DNA of 64,000 nt, taken from positions 5,146,001 to 5,210,000 of the forward strand of contig JAPNXP010000007.1 in assembly GCA_028753945.1 (NCBI GenBank), read 5' to 3'. The notes under the pieces were generated by a model that was not told where the DNA came from, did not search any database, and worked only from the letters and a program-made list of their open reading frames with translations. Both the position numbers and the translations under genes were made by a program. The first letter of the stretch is position 1, and every line of letters starts with the position of its first letter. Source of the stretch: Hexactinellida sp. DTS-2022. Its lineage: Eukaryota; Porifera; Hexactinellida. Positions 11,701 to 22,140 of the stretch are shown here, in pieces.

Positions 11701-14700
11701 CAAGTAATTCCTGAAAAGCATTAAGACTAAGTTGATTAAGAGGACCCTGTTCAGTTTCAATTGACCCAACGAGTCCATACGTCATATGCAATATATGGTT
11801 AGTTAAAAGATGAACTTTAAATCTGTATAGCATCCCTAGGATTTGGTAGCCACCAGAATTATCCATTTCTCGTTCCAAATCTCTATTTCGTGTGAGAGTA
11901 TACATCATTATTTTTACGGCAGCGTATAACAATTCTGTAGTATCAGACATGGCGATTAAACCTAACAAAACAGCTGTGCCACCCAGGCTAGGGAGTAATG
12001 AGGAAATAGGACGGGGATGAAAAACCCGAACACCTTTATACCCAATCACAACTCCTGCTACTGAACGTGCACAGCCTAGAAGATGCTGTGAAATATTCGG
12101 TAGAATACACACAGGGGTACATGAATCCGATTGTTGAAGTCCTAATTCGTATGATAACTGTTGCAGGTCTGCTTTAGTGAAAAACTGATGTAAATCAATC
12201 ATTGAGTACTCCTTGTATACACTTGGGTGAAAACCAAACACTATTCTATCCTCAGGTATGATGGGATCATAAATTCTGTCAGCATTCGAGTGTATTTGTG
12301 GGGTGTCAAAGGGATTGGTAGATTTCTTCAGATTATAATCTTTAGGTACAACACTCTGGAAATTCCCACAGTAAGGTTGGTTGACATTGTATAACCTAAT
12401 TATTTGTTCTTGAGTTAGAGGTTCGTCAAATAAAAATACATTTCCTAACCGGAACACAAGTTTTGAACTGTATCTTTCGAGGAAATAAGTCCCTAAATAA
12501 CCACTGATGCTATTCTGATGGATACTCGTTTGTGTGCCAGTGGAAAATGTAACGGGAATAGCTTGAAGGAAATATTGAATTTTCTGTGTTTGAATACAAA
12601 CTCCATCGATTGATAAAGTTAAGTTGGCTTGTCTCAAACCTATTTTGGTTCTATGTAGGGAAATTGAAATGTGGCACCAGTTTCCAGTTTCTATAAGATT
12701 TCCGAGTGAGAAATAAGCTTCATAACCTTTTGCCTGTGCTTTTCGTATTTGTTTTTTAATTGTTTGATTGCGATCGATTAAAATTTCCTTCGTTGAAACA
12801 AATATAATTTTAGTTTCACAATCATATTCAACTTGGAAACAGATCAAATCCTGTGTTTTTTCTGGGGTGATGAATGATCTAATAAGAGTGAATAGTTTGA
12901 TCACATCGTGAGGACTAAGAATTTGTAACCAACAGCAAAAAGTAATCCCATTTAAACTTGGAAATAATCTCTCACTTGTACCAACACCTCCAAGCAATAA
13001 ATGACCAGATTGTTGTAAAGTAGCATTTGGCAAACTAGAAGAAACATTTTGTGGGAAAATTGAAGGAATAAAGATTCCGGCAAATCCATCATAGCTCAAA
13101 TCAAACTCAATGAAAGGTATGGAACAATCAAGTTTCTTAAATCCAGCATCGCGGGGTGTTGAAATGGAAACCAAAGACTGCATACGGTTGAGTGGTATGG
13201 GTCCCCCTTGGTGAGTCATAGGTGGATCAATCTCTGTTAAAGTAGAAGGAATATCGACCGGGTTTATACCTGGCGAGTCAAGCAACTCGTCTTCAGAAAT
13301 ACACCTAAACTGATCTTTGAAGAGTTTGGTTCGATCTTTCGGCATTCCAATGAAAACATCATGTGCTTTAGATCGTAACGGATTCCCTAAACGCAAGAAA
13401 TTTCTTAGGTCAATAATACTTAACTGGTGTCCAGCTATCTTTTCAAAGCTCCGAAGAGTTGGTGCGTGTAGTGGATGCATTTCGTCAGCTATAGCAGGGC
13501 CACAATACTTAATGAGAACTCCAGCCAAACCTTCATTACACATAATCTGCTGGTTTGTTTCAGAGTTCATAAGACAGTAAATCTCTTGAATAGCAGAAGA
13601 TTGGAGAAACAGCGACCAATAATCTTCGAATGAAAGATCCCCTAAAGTGAGGACTGGAATTTCTTTACACGTTTTATAATCTGTTGACAAACGGCATTCA
13701 CTTTTAAAATCATCGTTGAAAGGAATACAAGGTAGAAGTTTTATAATCGCAATGAGAGCCCCAGGATGAGTGATGGTTCGATCGCTCAATGAAATAAGAC
13801 CTTCGAACCGCTTGGTGTAATCACATAGGAGAAGAGAATCAGTTTTGAACTCAAGCAGGTCAAGAGCAAAGTCTCTAAGGTGTTGAAAGCACTCTGCACA
13901 AGCGAGAATATTAGAGTGTAAAGGTAATGAGCGTTTAGGAGAAGGAAGTATGGTGAATTCTGAAGTGAAGGCATCGTATGAATTAAAACTGTTATTTCGT
14001 GGTAGCTGAATATCAAAATCATCTGAGGAATCTTTATGGAATGAAGCACGCAAATCTAGCTTCAGCTGTTGAAGAGTTTGAGAATTTGTAGAGAAGCAAC
14101 CGAGAAGAGACAATGTATCCGCAAGAGAACAGAATCCAATTTGGGTCATAAACTTTTGCTTATTAGCAGGTTCATCAGTGATTGCAATTGAAAAAGTGAG
14201 GAAAACAACACGAACAAGGTTCAGTATATCCTTCCTATCTGTATTGACCCATTGACTGTATCTGGGCATACAGAGGCTCCCATCTAAAAGCGTGAGAACA
14301 CTCATAACATGGAGAAAACCTCCAATATCACGAAAAGTTTCTTTCACAATTGTTTGTAGGGCGAAGAGGCGAATTAATGAACGTAGGATATCGGTCTTAA
14401 GAAACACAGCCTGTGGTGTGACCGTATTAACGATCTCAAGAAGTCTTACCAGATCATCTTGCCCTCCCTCTAGTAATATTAGTACCTGTAGAACCTTAAG
14501 GGCTTGTCGTCTTGTTGATGGGAAAGCTAACATATCTATCAAAGCTCTCGAACCACCTTTATTACGGAAATCTTTCCCATTGACATTGTTATTATCAATT
14601 GATATGCGTATTGCTTCGAATAACAAAAACAAATACTGATCTTTGTCGGAAGTAACGATTTCCTCGGTCATAGGCAAAAGCATAGAATCTTCATTTGCTA

Positions 14701-16487
14701 GCTCAAATTTATTTTTGAGTTGAGTAGTATGTGCCTTGAGCATGTTAATGAGTTCGACTAGTATTCCCACTAACCTGTATACCTGTTGCATTTGGGGTTT
14801 GTATGTGGAGAACTTTATTATCAAATCCAGGCAGTTATTGAGCATCTCTATACTTTTACTGTTTAGTAACAAGCAAATACTAAACAATTCAGAATTGGGA
14901 ACATAATTGAACTGGCTGACGAGAAATTCGATTATCTGAAAAAGTTTCTTTTGAATCTGACTAGATTTATTTTCACAAATCTCAAGAAGTGAGCATAAAG
15001 ATGCGTCATCTTTCAGAATAAAATAGTTGGAGTTATCCGTGCGATATACTCCCAATATTGAATCAAGGACAAGCAAACCTAGTTGTTCCGTTTGACAATT
15101 GGTGAATAAATATGTGAGTGTAGAAAAAGCAGTTTTATTCCTAACAGCTAAACTTGCTTTGCTGGGGAGAGGAATCGTAAAATCACTGTCCTGCCAAGGA
15201 TCGTCTTCTAGTTTAGGCTGAGGAATCAGTTCAGTAAACCCACAATAAGTGAGAGAGGAAATAAGGAATATCATATCCCTAATCGCTTCGAGACTGTTTG
15301 AATCATTAATAGCTATTACTTCTAAGCCTAGAATGAAGTCTGATAAAAATTTATAACCTTGTGAACAGCGAAAATCCTCTAAAACACCACCACAAATTCG
15401 ACTCGAATCGCGTAGTAGATTGAATAAAGTCATAAAAACTTCAACTGTTTTAGCCGGGCTCATATCAGGGTGTTTGATATTGTGCAGATACAATCGTATC
15501 AAATGTTTTTCATGAATATACTGTATCATCTCTTGGTTAATGCAATGTGCAGAAAGACAAGTTAAAGCTTGTTTAGTTAGTTTCAACCAACATATGTTAA
15601 ACGGCGGACATAATGTAGTTACACTGCCGAATAGCCTGCTAAGCTGATCTTGAATTATGAGCTCTCTTAGGGAAATTGGATCCGAAAATACAAGCATGAA
15701 AATTTCTTTCAATGATTGGGCAAGTTTATCTCTCTTTTCTTGAACGTTTATTTTCGGATGAAGGGATTCAATTTCGTTACCTACAGTAGCACCCTTGGTT
15801 TCATCTGTCACAATATCGGTACCATTTGGATACTCACTGAATATCGGTGGAAGTGAATAAAATGTGTCAGCAATTCTAAGTAGTGTTGTGCATATATTTA
15901 TCGAAGACATAACGTCTAGATTATGCGAACTAGCTGCAATCAATATGTGTATTGTTTCAAGTATGTTAGTACCTTCCTTTGTCACAAGATAGTCAGCTAA
16001 AGCAGAGCAATCTTTGTCCCAAGAGGGAGAAAGGGGGTCACCTCCTCCCAGTGAATTCGAATAAGTTTCAAGAGAATTAAGCGCAGTCCACCCTTCAGCG
16101 CCTAACCTGAATTTAACCTAAAGAAAATCCATTAAATTATTATTATTCGCGAGTTTATAATTGGGTTTAGTAATAGAAAGTTAGAAACTGAACGATTACC
16201 TGTTGTGTGAGATACTGTGCAACGTGTTTGGCAAAGCCACTTACGTCACCAAGTTTATCTTGAATATTATTTAGAATTGAAATGTTATGCAATGAGAAAA
16301 CACGGACAAAGAGAGGACAAAGTTTTTTGAGTGTAGTCTCCCTCTCAGTTTCATCCAGTAGGCTACAATAATCTTTATAGATCTTCTTCAGATGTTGAAG
16401 TCCTAAATCATCTTGCGAAAGTGCGGAACTATTAGGGTCGGGGGGCTGAGTTGAACGTCGAGGTCTGATTATGTTCCATAAACTCAT
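5720..16487 (-). CDS. WDFY3: WDFY3/Alfy: BEACH, WD40 and FYVE autophagy scaffold
   Basis: Two coding exons: 16487-16200 and 16117-5720, giving 3,561 aa (human 3,526). The phase-0 intron has donor GTAATC and acceptor TTTCTTTAG. The N-terminal exon resembles human WDFY3, and similarity runs the whole length. Order: armadillo-like N-terminus, concanavalin-like domain near residues 1150-1400, PH-BEACH near 2560-2700, BEACH from about 2770 ([20 protein letters not shown], then [10 protein letters not shown]), WD repeats to about 3490, and a FYVE finger at about 3498-3555 ([13 protein letters not shown]). Family knowledge: WDFY3 bridges ubiquitinated aggregates, p62 and ATG5 with PI3P membranes in selective autophagy. 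Odd points: a 10.4-kb exon, and no recognisable equivalent of the human LC3-interacting motif between the WD repeats. WDFY4 is excluded by the FYVE domain. Confidence 0.96.
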
Positions 16488-16673
16488 CGGTTGTTATCCC
16501 ACGCTAATTAGCATGAAAATACAGAAGTCAATTGAATTATTTATACGAGATTAACTTTGAAGAAATACGTGGAATGAAAATGGAGATATTTACCATTATA
16601 AAGTAATTATTAGTTCTGATTTCAAAAGAGAATCGTTATACATTCTAATCAAAAATTAATTAATAAGTTACCA

Positions 16674-19600
16674 CTAATTGGCTTGAAATCCTCTACGCTT
16701 ATATCTTGGTTTGCTTCTCGGTTTGGACTGTTGATTTCCGTTATTCTTAGTAGGCGACAAAACTCGAAGGTCGGTATAGACATGTTCATTGGAAAATCCT
16801 CGAATTGATAATTTAAGCTTTTTAGATTGGAAATTATGTGAACGCCGTTTTATAGGGTTTAGAGATGGTGGTGAACCTATTGATGGAGAGAAATGCAGCG
16901 ATTTATCCATACTTTCTTCAATGCTCATATCTGCATAATCAATAATGCTGAAATTTCCCCTTTGTAGTTCAGTGTAATATGAATCAGTTAGTGATTGAGT
17001 GATGATTGGAGCTACATGTGAGGTAGGGCGCTCATTCCCATTGATCTTACCATTCGCTAACGACGATATTGTAGCAAAGGAATTTATGTTATTAGTATCA
17101 TTAGTTTGAGGCGGGGTTAAATTTAGACGGTTTATAGGTTTATTATTATTATGTTTAGGACTGTTCTGACTTAAACTGAACATTGAATCGGTGTCTGAAT
17201 CAATTTGATCAAATCTTGAAAATTTATCACCTATTCCTTTCGCGAGTGATAACACATCATTCATTTGACTGAACTGCGAATAAGATGGTGGGGTCTTTGG
17301 TGAGAAACAGAATTTATCTTTATAACTTGGTGTAAAGTTTCGCAAAGGAGAGACCTTGCCTATCGAATTCAGTGTATCAGACGATATATTTGTATCAAAA
17401 CAATCATTGTATTTTTCGCTGTTACCTGATGTTAGTATATTCGCTATGGGTTTATTAGGAGAAATAGTCAATGACATTGAAAGCTGATTTGATTCGTTAT
17501 TAGGATTCTTTTGACTCGCATTTGAAGCTTCTTCATCTTTACAAATACTATCAATTGATTCGCTATTATAGTCAGTTTGAGATGGCATAAGCAGATCCTC
17601 TATAATATGAGTAGAAATATTGTTTTGTGACATGACGGTTGGAGTTGGAACTTTAATATTTGACCCTGAAACGTCTTCAATTGGAATTTCTACACTCATA
17701 GTATCTACTGTTAGGGAAGATGATTGAGATGCAACAAACTCAAATGTAGTACAGTCCCTGTCTGCTAATGAAGCATTAGGTGATTCAGTAGGCAGGGGTG
17801 ACAATATACTGGCCATTTCCGTATCTTTATTGTCAGGTGTTAAATTCTTAGGAGAAGGAATAGGATTTGAAAGGTCTTCAGTAATAGAATCATTGTTTGT
17901 TGGGATAACTATCGAGGAATTTGAGTTGATGTCTGATTCAATTATTTCGTCATAATGTGGTGAAGGTAATTTCTCAATATTATTGCTATCTTCTTTTACC
18001 ACTTCTTCAGGCGTTGATATATCGATATGAAAAGATAGGTTCTGTTTGATTGGAGTTGTCAATATAATAGGAGAGGTAATTGTATTAGTTATATCACGCT
18101 GTGGGGAATTCAAATAACTTGTGTTTTCTAATCTCTGTCGAGCAAGTGAGGGTGTATTTTCGCTTTCCGAATTAGATTGTTGTTGTTGTTGTTGTTGTTT
18201 ATCAATATGAATTGGTTGTTCTAGCATCGTTTGATTTCGCTCTATATTAGGCTGTCCGTTGTCCGTAAGATTTAAATCTATGATCGGAGTAGCGGATTGT
18301 ATAATATTATTGGAGACTTGGGGTGTAGTGCTATTATTGAATGTGTTTGCTTTTTTGGGAAACTTGTAATGTTTTCCTGGAGTAGTAGTGCAAAACAGCT
18401 GATAATCCTTGGTTTGGTTTTCAAATGGTTTGTTGTAGGCTTTTGAAAAGATTTGTGAGTAGTAATTAGAACCTGTTGAGAATGTCTGTTTTTTAACAAA
18501 CTTATATGAAGGCTGTGAGTGAGAAACACTTTGGGGAAATGAATGGTAGAAAGAAGTCAAAAAAGGGTCTTTCAATATGAAGTTAGGACACGAAGAGTTG
18601 TGAGAAATACGCTCGATTGGTAGAGGCGTATACACATTGCGGTTTCTAGAAGTAAATAGGGGCGTGTTCAATTTGTTGACTTGACAAATTTGGGCGCTTT
18701 TATCGCTGGTTTGTTTATCGATCCTTGCACTGTCACAATTTGAGTTGTCTGATGAGTCATCTGACAGAACAATAATAGTTTCAGTAGTGGGAGGCAATAA
18801 ATAGGGAATTTGGCTTGTTTTCTCAGGCATTGTGATTCTTGGTTGAGACGGGCTATCTTCAATAATAATTGAGTCTTCTATACGGGTAGTATTATGTTGT
18901 TGTTGTTGTTGCGGAGTTATGGGGGTTGGTGTGTTGATGGGATTAATAGGGGACTTTTCAATGATTGAAGATTGAGTAGTGAGGGAGCTCTCCTGTTTCT
19001 GAGAACTGAACAACTTAGAGGGTGTATGTATTGGTGTAAAGGAATTTGTTTGTTTGGAAGGAGTATAACAGGTTTTTTCGTTTTGTTCAGTTACTGGAAT
19101 TTGGCTGGAGATAAAGTTGTGCTCAATTTGAGGGATAAAGAGATTATTATTGTCAGTTAGAACTTTTGAATTGTCTGGCAGCTGTGAGTTATGAATATGA
19201 GAGCCTTGAGTATTCATAAGGGGAGATTGAGGTGAACTTTCCTGTTTCTGATAATTGAACTTAGAAGGTGTATGTATTGGTGTAAAGGTATTTGGTTGTT
19301 TGGAAGGAGTATAACATATTTTTTCGTTTTGTAAAAGTTGGATGGAGATAAAGTTGTGTTCTTTTAGAGGGCTAAACAAATTATTACTGCTTGTTGGAGT
19401 TTTTATATTTTCTGACAATTGTGAATTGAGAATATGAGAACCTTGAGGAGGTGAACTTTCCCGTTTCTGAGAATAGAACAACTTAGAGGGTGTTTGTAAT
19501 GGTGTAAAGGAATTTGTTTGTTTGGAAGGAGTATAACAGGTTTTTTCGCTTTGTTCAGTTACTGGAATTTGGTAGGAGATAAAGTTGTGTTCGTTTTGAG

Positions 19601-21350
19601 GGATAAACAGATTACTATTGTCTGTTAGAGTTTTAAATTGTGAGTTAGGAACATGAGAACCTTGAGTATTAATAAGAGGAGACCGAGGAGAACTTTCCTG
19701 TTTCTGAAAACTGAACTTAGAGGGTGTCTGTATTGGTGTAAAGGAATTTGTTTGTTTCGAAGGAGTATAACAGGTTTTTTCGTTTTGTTCAGCTACTGGA
19801 ATTTGGATGGAGATAAAGTTGTCTTCAGTTTGAGGGCTAAACAAATTACTATTGTCTGTTAGAGTATTTATATTTTCTGGCAATTGTGAATTGAGAATAT
19901 GAAAACCTTGAGGAGGTGAACTTTCCTGTTTCTGATAACTGAACAACTTAGAGGGTGTATGTATTGGTGTAAAGGAATTTGTTTGCCCAGGAGTATAACA
20001 GTGTTTTTCGCATTGTTCAGTTACTGGAATTTGGCTGTGTTCAATTCGTGGGCTAGACATATTTCTTGTATTTACTAGCAGCTGTGAGTTAGGAATATGA
20101 GAATCTTGAGATTTCACAAGAGGAGACAGAGGAGGTGAACTGTCCTGTTTCTGAGAATTTAACAAAGCATTCTGTTCTTCATTAGATTCGTCCTTATTTA
20201 GTGAAATATTAATATTGGCCTGGATATCAGGTGTTTGTACATTAGGCGTAACAATAGGAGGAGAGTTAAAGTTGAGTGTGTGTTCTATTTCCTGAGAACA
20301 TACTATATTGGTAGGAATAGGAATATTCAAAGTATCTTGAATTTGTTCTAAGATGGGTGATTGATTACTAACAATTTTGTTTTCTTGTTGTGAACTGAAT
20401 AAAACTGTAGGTGTGAGTGGAGGGTCAATATTTCGCGATTGTGAGATAACAACGTCACACGATTTCTCAATGCATTCAATAATTGGAGACTGAGTGAATT
20501 TACTAACCAACTCCTGCGAAAAAGAATTTTCGTTTAATTTATCATCAATAGAGACTTGACTTGCATTTGTCAATGTAAGTTTATTTATATCTAATTCTTG
20601 TGAACAAGGGTTGCTATTTATGACGTCATGCGATTGGTTTGGTATACTAATTATAGTGGAGGGTTCTATAGGTTCAAAAGCCTGAAGAAGTTGTATAAAT
20701 CCAGGTTCTGCCAAAGTGTCATTATTTAGGATTAAATCATTGTTTTCTGTATTATTTTCGTTGACATGTGTTTCCAGCGTGTTTATAAGCGGTCGGGTGT
20801 CCGTGTCACTATTGTGTGTGGTTTCTATATTTTGGACTATGGATTGAGAAGTTATGTTATCCAATTCAGAGATTGTATCAGCACTAGTGTCAATGTCAAG
20901 GTCACCTTTAGGAGTTGGTGATTTCTCTTGAATCGAACTGAATTTGGTAGCAATAGGATTATCTGTATTATCTGTTATGAATAGTTTTTCAATCTTTTTC
21001 TTTCCTCTCCGTCTCCTCTGTTCGACCCGGGGCTTCATGTAGTTTGGTATAGAGCTCAGCGGCTCGCGTATTCCTAGCAAAGACCGCATTTGCTTATAGT
21101 GCTGCAGGAGAGCGTTTAGCTGTCGGTTGGGCTGAGATTGTTTAAGCCAGTTTGGGAGATTACAGATTGGGCAGTTAGCCTTCTGAGCCGAGACGAATAG
21201 GATAATGCATTGACTGCAAAACGTGTGTCCGCATGTGGTGAGTGTGTAGGGGTCTGTGTACACACGGCTACAGTAGGCACAGTTCAGGCAATTCTCGAGT
21301 TGGGAGAGCGCGGTGCGGATATTGGTGAAGGGCGGAAGCTCGTTATTCAT
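16674..21350 (-). CDS. Long RING protein with BARD1-type RING, SQ/TP repeats and SUMO-interacting-like motifs
   Basis: Single exon, 1,558 aa. Residues ~17-63 are a complete C3HC4 RING (CAYC, CGHTFC, CPIC) followed by PNWLKQSQPNRQLNALLQ, closest to the helix after the BARD1 RING (PAWIQDLKINRQLDSM). The rest is Ser/Thr/Asn/Gln-rich and looks disordered. It has five to six 75-79-aa repeats (separate entry), many SQ and TP sites, two poly-Gln runs, and near residues 827 and 857 the strings DSIIIEDS and ETIIVLSDDSSD, which look like SUMO-interacting motifs. No ankyrin repeats or BRCT domains are visible, so it is not a complete BARD1 or BRCA1. By inference it is a nuclear E3 ligase, possibly SUMO-targeted. 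The stop lies 187 bp upstream of the WDFY3 start on the same strand. Confidence 0.8.
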   Translation of the reverse strand: MNNELPPFTNIRTALSQLENCLNCAYCSRVYTDPYTLTTCGHTFCSQCIILFVSAQKANCPICNLPNWLKQSQPNRQLNALLQHYKQMRSLLGIREPLSSIPNYMKPRVEQRRRRGKKKIEKLFITDNTDNPIATKFSSIQEKSPTPKGDLDIDTSADTISELDNITSQSIVQNIETTHNSDTDTRPLINTLETHVNENNTENNDLILNNDTLAEPGFIQLLQAFEPIEPSTIISIPNQSHDVINSNPCSQELDINKLTLTNASQVSIDDKLNENSFSQELVSKFTQSPIIECIEKSCDVVISQSRNIDPPLTPTVLFSSQQENKIVSNQSPILEQIQDTLNIPIPTNIVCSQEIEHTLNFNSPPIVTPNVQTPDIQANINISLNKDESNEEQNALLNSQKQDSSPPLSPLVKSQDSHIPNSQLLVNTRNMSSPRIEHSQIPVTEQCEKHCYTPGQTNSFTPIHTPSKLFSYQKQESSPPQGFHILNSQLPENINTLTDNSNLFSPQTEDNFISIQIPVAEQNEKTCYTPSKQTNSFTPIQTPSKFSFQKQESSPRSPLINTQGSHVPNSQFKTLTDNSNLFIPQNEHNFISYQIPVTEQSEKTCYTPSKQTNSFTPLQTPSKLFYSQKRESSPPQGSHILNSQLSENIKTPTSSNNLFSPLKEHNFISIQLLQNEKICYTPSKQPNTFTPIHTPSKFNYQKQESSPQSPLMNTQGSHIHNSQLPDNSKVLTDNNNLFIPQIEHNFISSQIPVTEQNEKTCYTPSKQTNSFTPIHTPSKLFSSQKQESSLTTQSSIIEKSPINPINTPTPITPQQQQQHNTTRIEDSIIIEDSPSQPRITMPEKTSQIPYLLPPTTETIIVLSDDSSDNSNCDSARIDKQTSDKSAQICQVNKLNTPLFTSRNRNVYTPLPIERISHNSSCPNFILKDPFLTSFYHSFPQSVSHSQPSYKFVKKQTFSTGSNYYSQIFSKAYNKPFENQTKDYQLFCTTTPGKHYKFPKKANTFNNSTTPQVSNNIIQSATPIIDLNLTDNGQPNIERNQTMLEQPIHIDKQQQQQQQSNSESENTPSLARQRLENTSYLNSPQRDITNTITSPIILTTPIKQNLSFHIDISTPEEVVKEDSNNIEKLPSPHYDEIIESDINSNSSIVIPTNNDSITEDLSNPIPSPKNLTPDNKDTEMASILSPLPTESPNASLADRDCTTFEFVASQSSSLTVDTMSVEIPIEDVSGSNIKVPTPTVMSQNNISTHIIEDLLMPSQTDYNSESIDSICKDEEASNASQKNPNNESNQLSMSLTISPNKPIANILTSGNSEKYNDCFDTNISSDTLNSIGKVSPLRNFTPSYKDKFCFSPKTPPSYSQFSQMNDVLSLAKGIGDKFSRFDQIDSDTDSMFSLSQNSPKHNNNKPINRLNLTPPQTNDTNNINSFATISSLANGKINGNERPTSHVAPIITQSLTDSYYTELQRGNFSIIDYADMSIEESMDKSLHFSPSIGSPPSLNPIKRRSHNFQSKKLKLSIRGFSNEHVYTDLRVLSPTKNNGNQQSKPRSKPRYKRRGFQAN
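18960..20190 (-). repeat. Tandem coding repeats inside the RING protein
   Basis: Five near-complete copies plus a partial one, period about 222-238 bp. Each encodes a block of the form EKTCYTPSKQTNSFTP, TPSK, QKQESSP, NSQL, then NLFSPQ and EHNFIS. The recurring base string CTTTCCTGTTTCTGA marks them near 19228, 19690 and 19915, with variants near 18990, 19453 and 20137. Copies differ at scattered positions, so the array is not brand new. Confidence 0.9.
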
Positions 21351-21383
21351 GCTAATTCCCTAATAAAAGTGGGTAATATATTG

Positions 21384-21543
21384 AGCATCCAAATATGTAG
21401 ACGGTCTATAAAAGCCCATACAAATAAGCCAAACATTTGTAGACCGTCTATAAATTGTAAACCAAAAGCCCTGCCGTCTATGGGTAATACTAATGTATAT
21501 GTAAGAAAACCTGGTCTAGAAATAGACGGTCTACATAATATGG
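21384..21543. mobile_element. Family H palindromic repeat, copy 1
   Basis: Contains several copies of TAGACGGTCTA and its complement, including both ends, around a unique core (TAAGAAAACCTGGTCTA). The same sequence recurs inverted at 56845-57021. It lies within about 35-190 bp of the RING-gene start codon. Class unknown. Confidence 0.75.
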
Positions 21544-21682
21544 TAAGGTATTTCGTAATTAATTATCGAATTGTAGAGATAATAACTTGGGAATAAGTTT
21601 TCATGGAGATTGTGAAATGTTAGAAGATAATTTATTACTTTTACAAACCTCGCACTCGCTCAGTGCATTATTTTTTGTCATA

Positions 21683-21776
21683 TATATGTTGCAGCGTGTA
21701 CGCAAGATTAGTGTGCGTGCATGCACACTAGCGTGCATGCATGCGCACTAATCTTGCGTACACGCTGCAACATATA
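21683..21776. repeat. 41-bp-arm inverted repeat (hairpin)
   Basis: Arm 1 begins TATATGTTGCAGCGTGTACG and arm 2 is its reverse complement except for two transitions. The spacer is about 12 bp. GC content is much higher than the surroundings. Confidence 0.92.
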
Positions 21777-22140
21777 CTTCATTTATGGTCGAACTGAAGT
21801 TCAAGAAATTTATTCAGAAACGAACCACTATAATTAGTGTTGTACCATGGATAAATAAGCAGATTAAATCAATTCGAGCTTCATAGAATAGGAAATAATT
21901 TGAGAGAATACAAATATCAAATCAATTTAATATTTATAATATGTAAAATATAAATATAAACTAGTGAAAAAGAAATTAAAAAATAATTAATTCTTCAACT
22001 AAAAGTCCAGAGTAGGATTCACAAATCTCCGTAGAGTGTTTTAATCTATCGGATTCGAATTAAACTCATTAAACTCCAAGACTGTTGCTCAGTGATTTGT
22101 AAGCGAAATTGGTATGAACTGAAAAATTAGAAAAAATCAC

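Larger units (their letters stand above)
21351..22140. other. Spacer between the RING gene and the Rho GEF 3' end
   Basis: Must hold the promoter of the RING gene (minus strand) and the GEF 3' UTR. It contains an H-type repeat element (21384-21543) and a GC-rich hairpin (21683-21776). The rest is AT-rich with nothing recognised. Confidence 0.6.

Noticed and set aside
16674-21350. Calling the RING protein a full BARD1 or BRCA1
   Set aside because: No ankyrin repeats or BRCT domains in the frame or nearby; only the RING supports the link.
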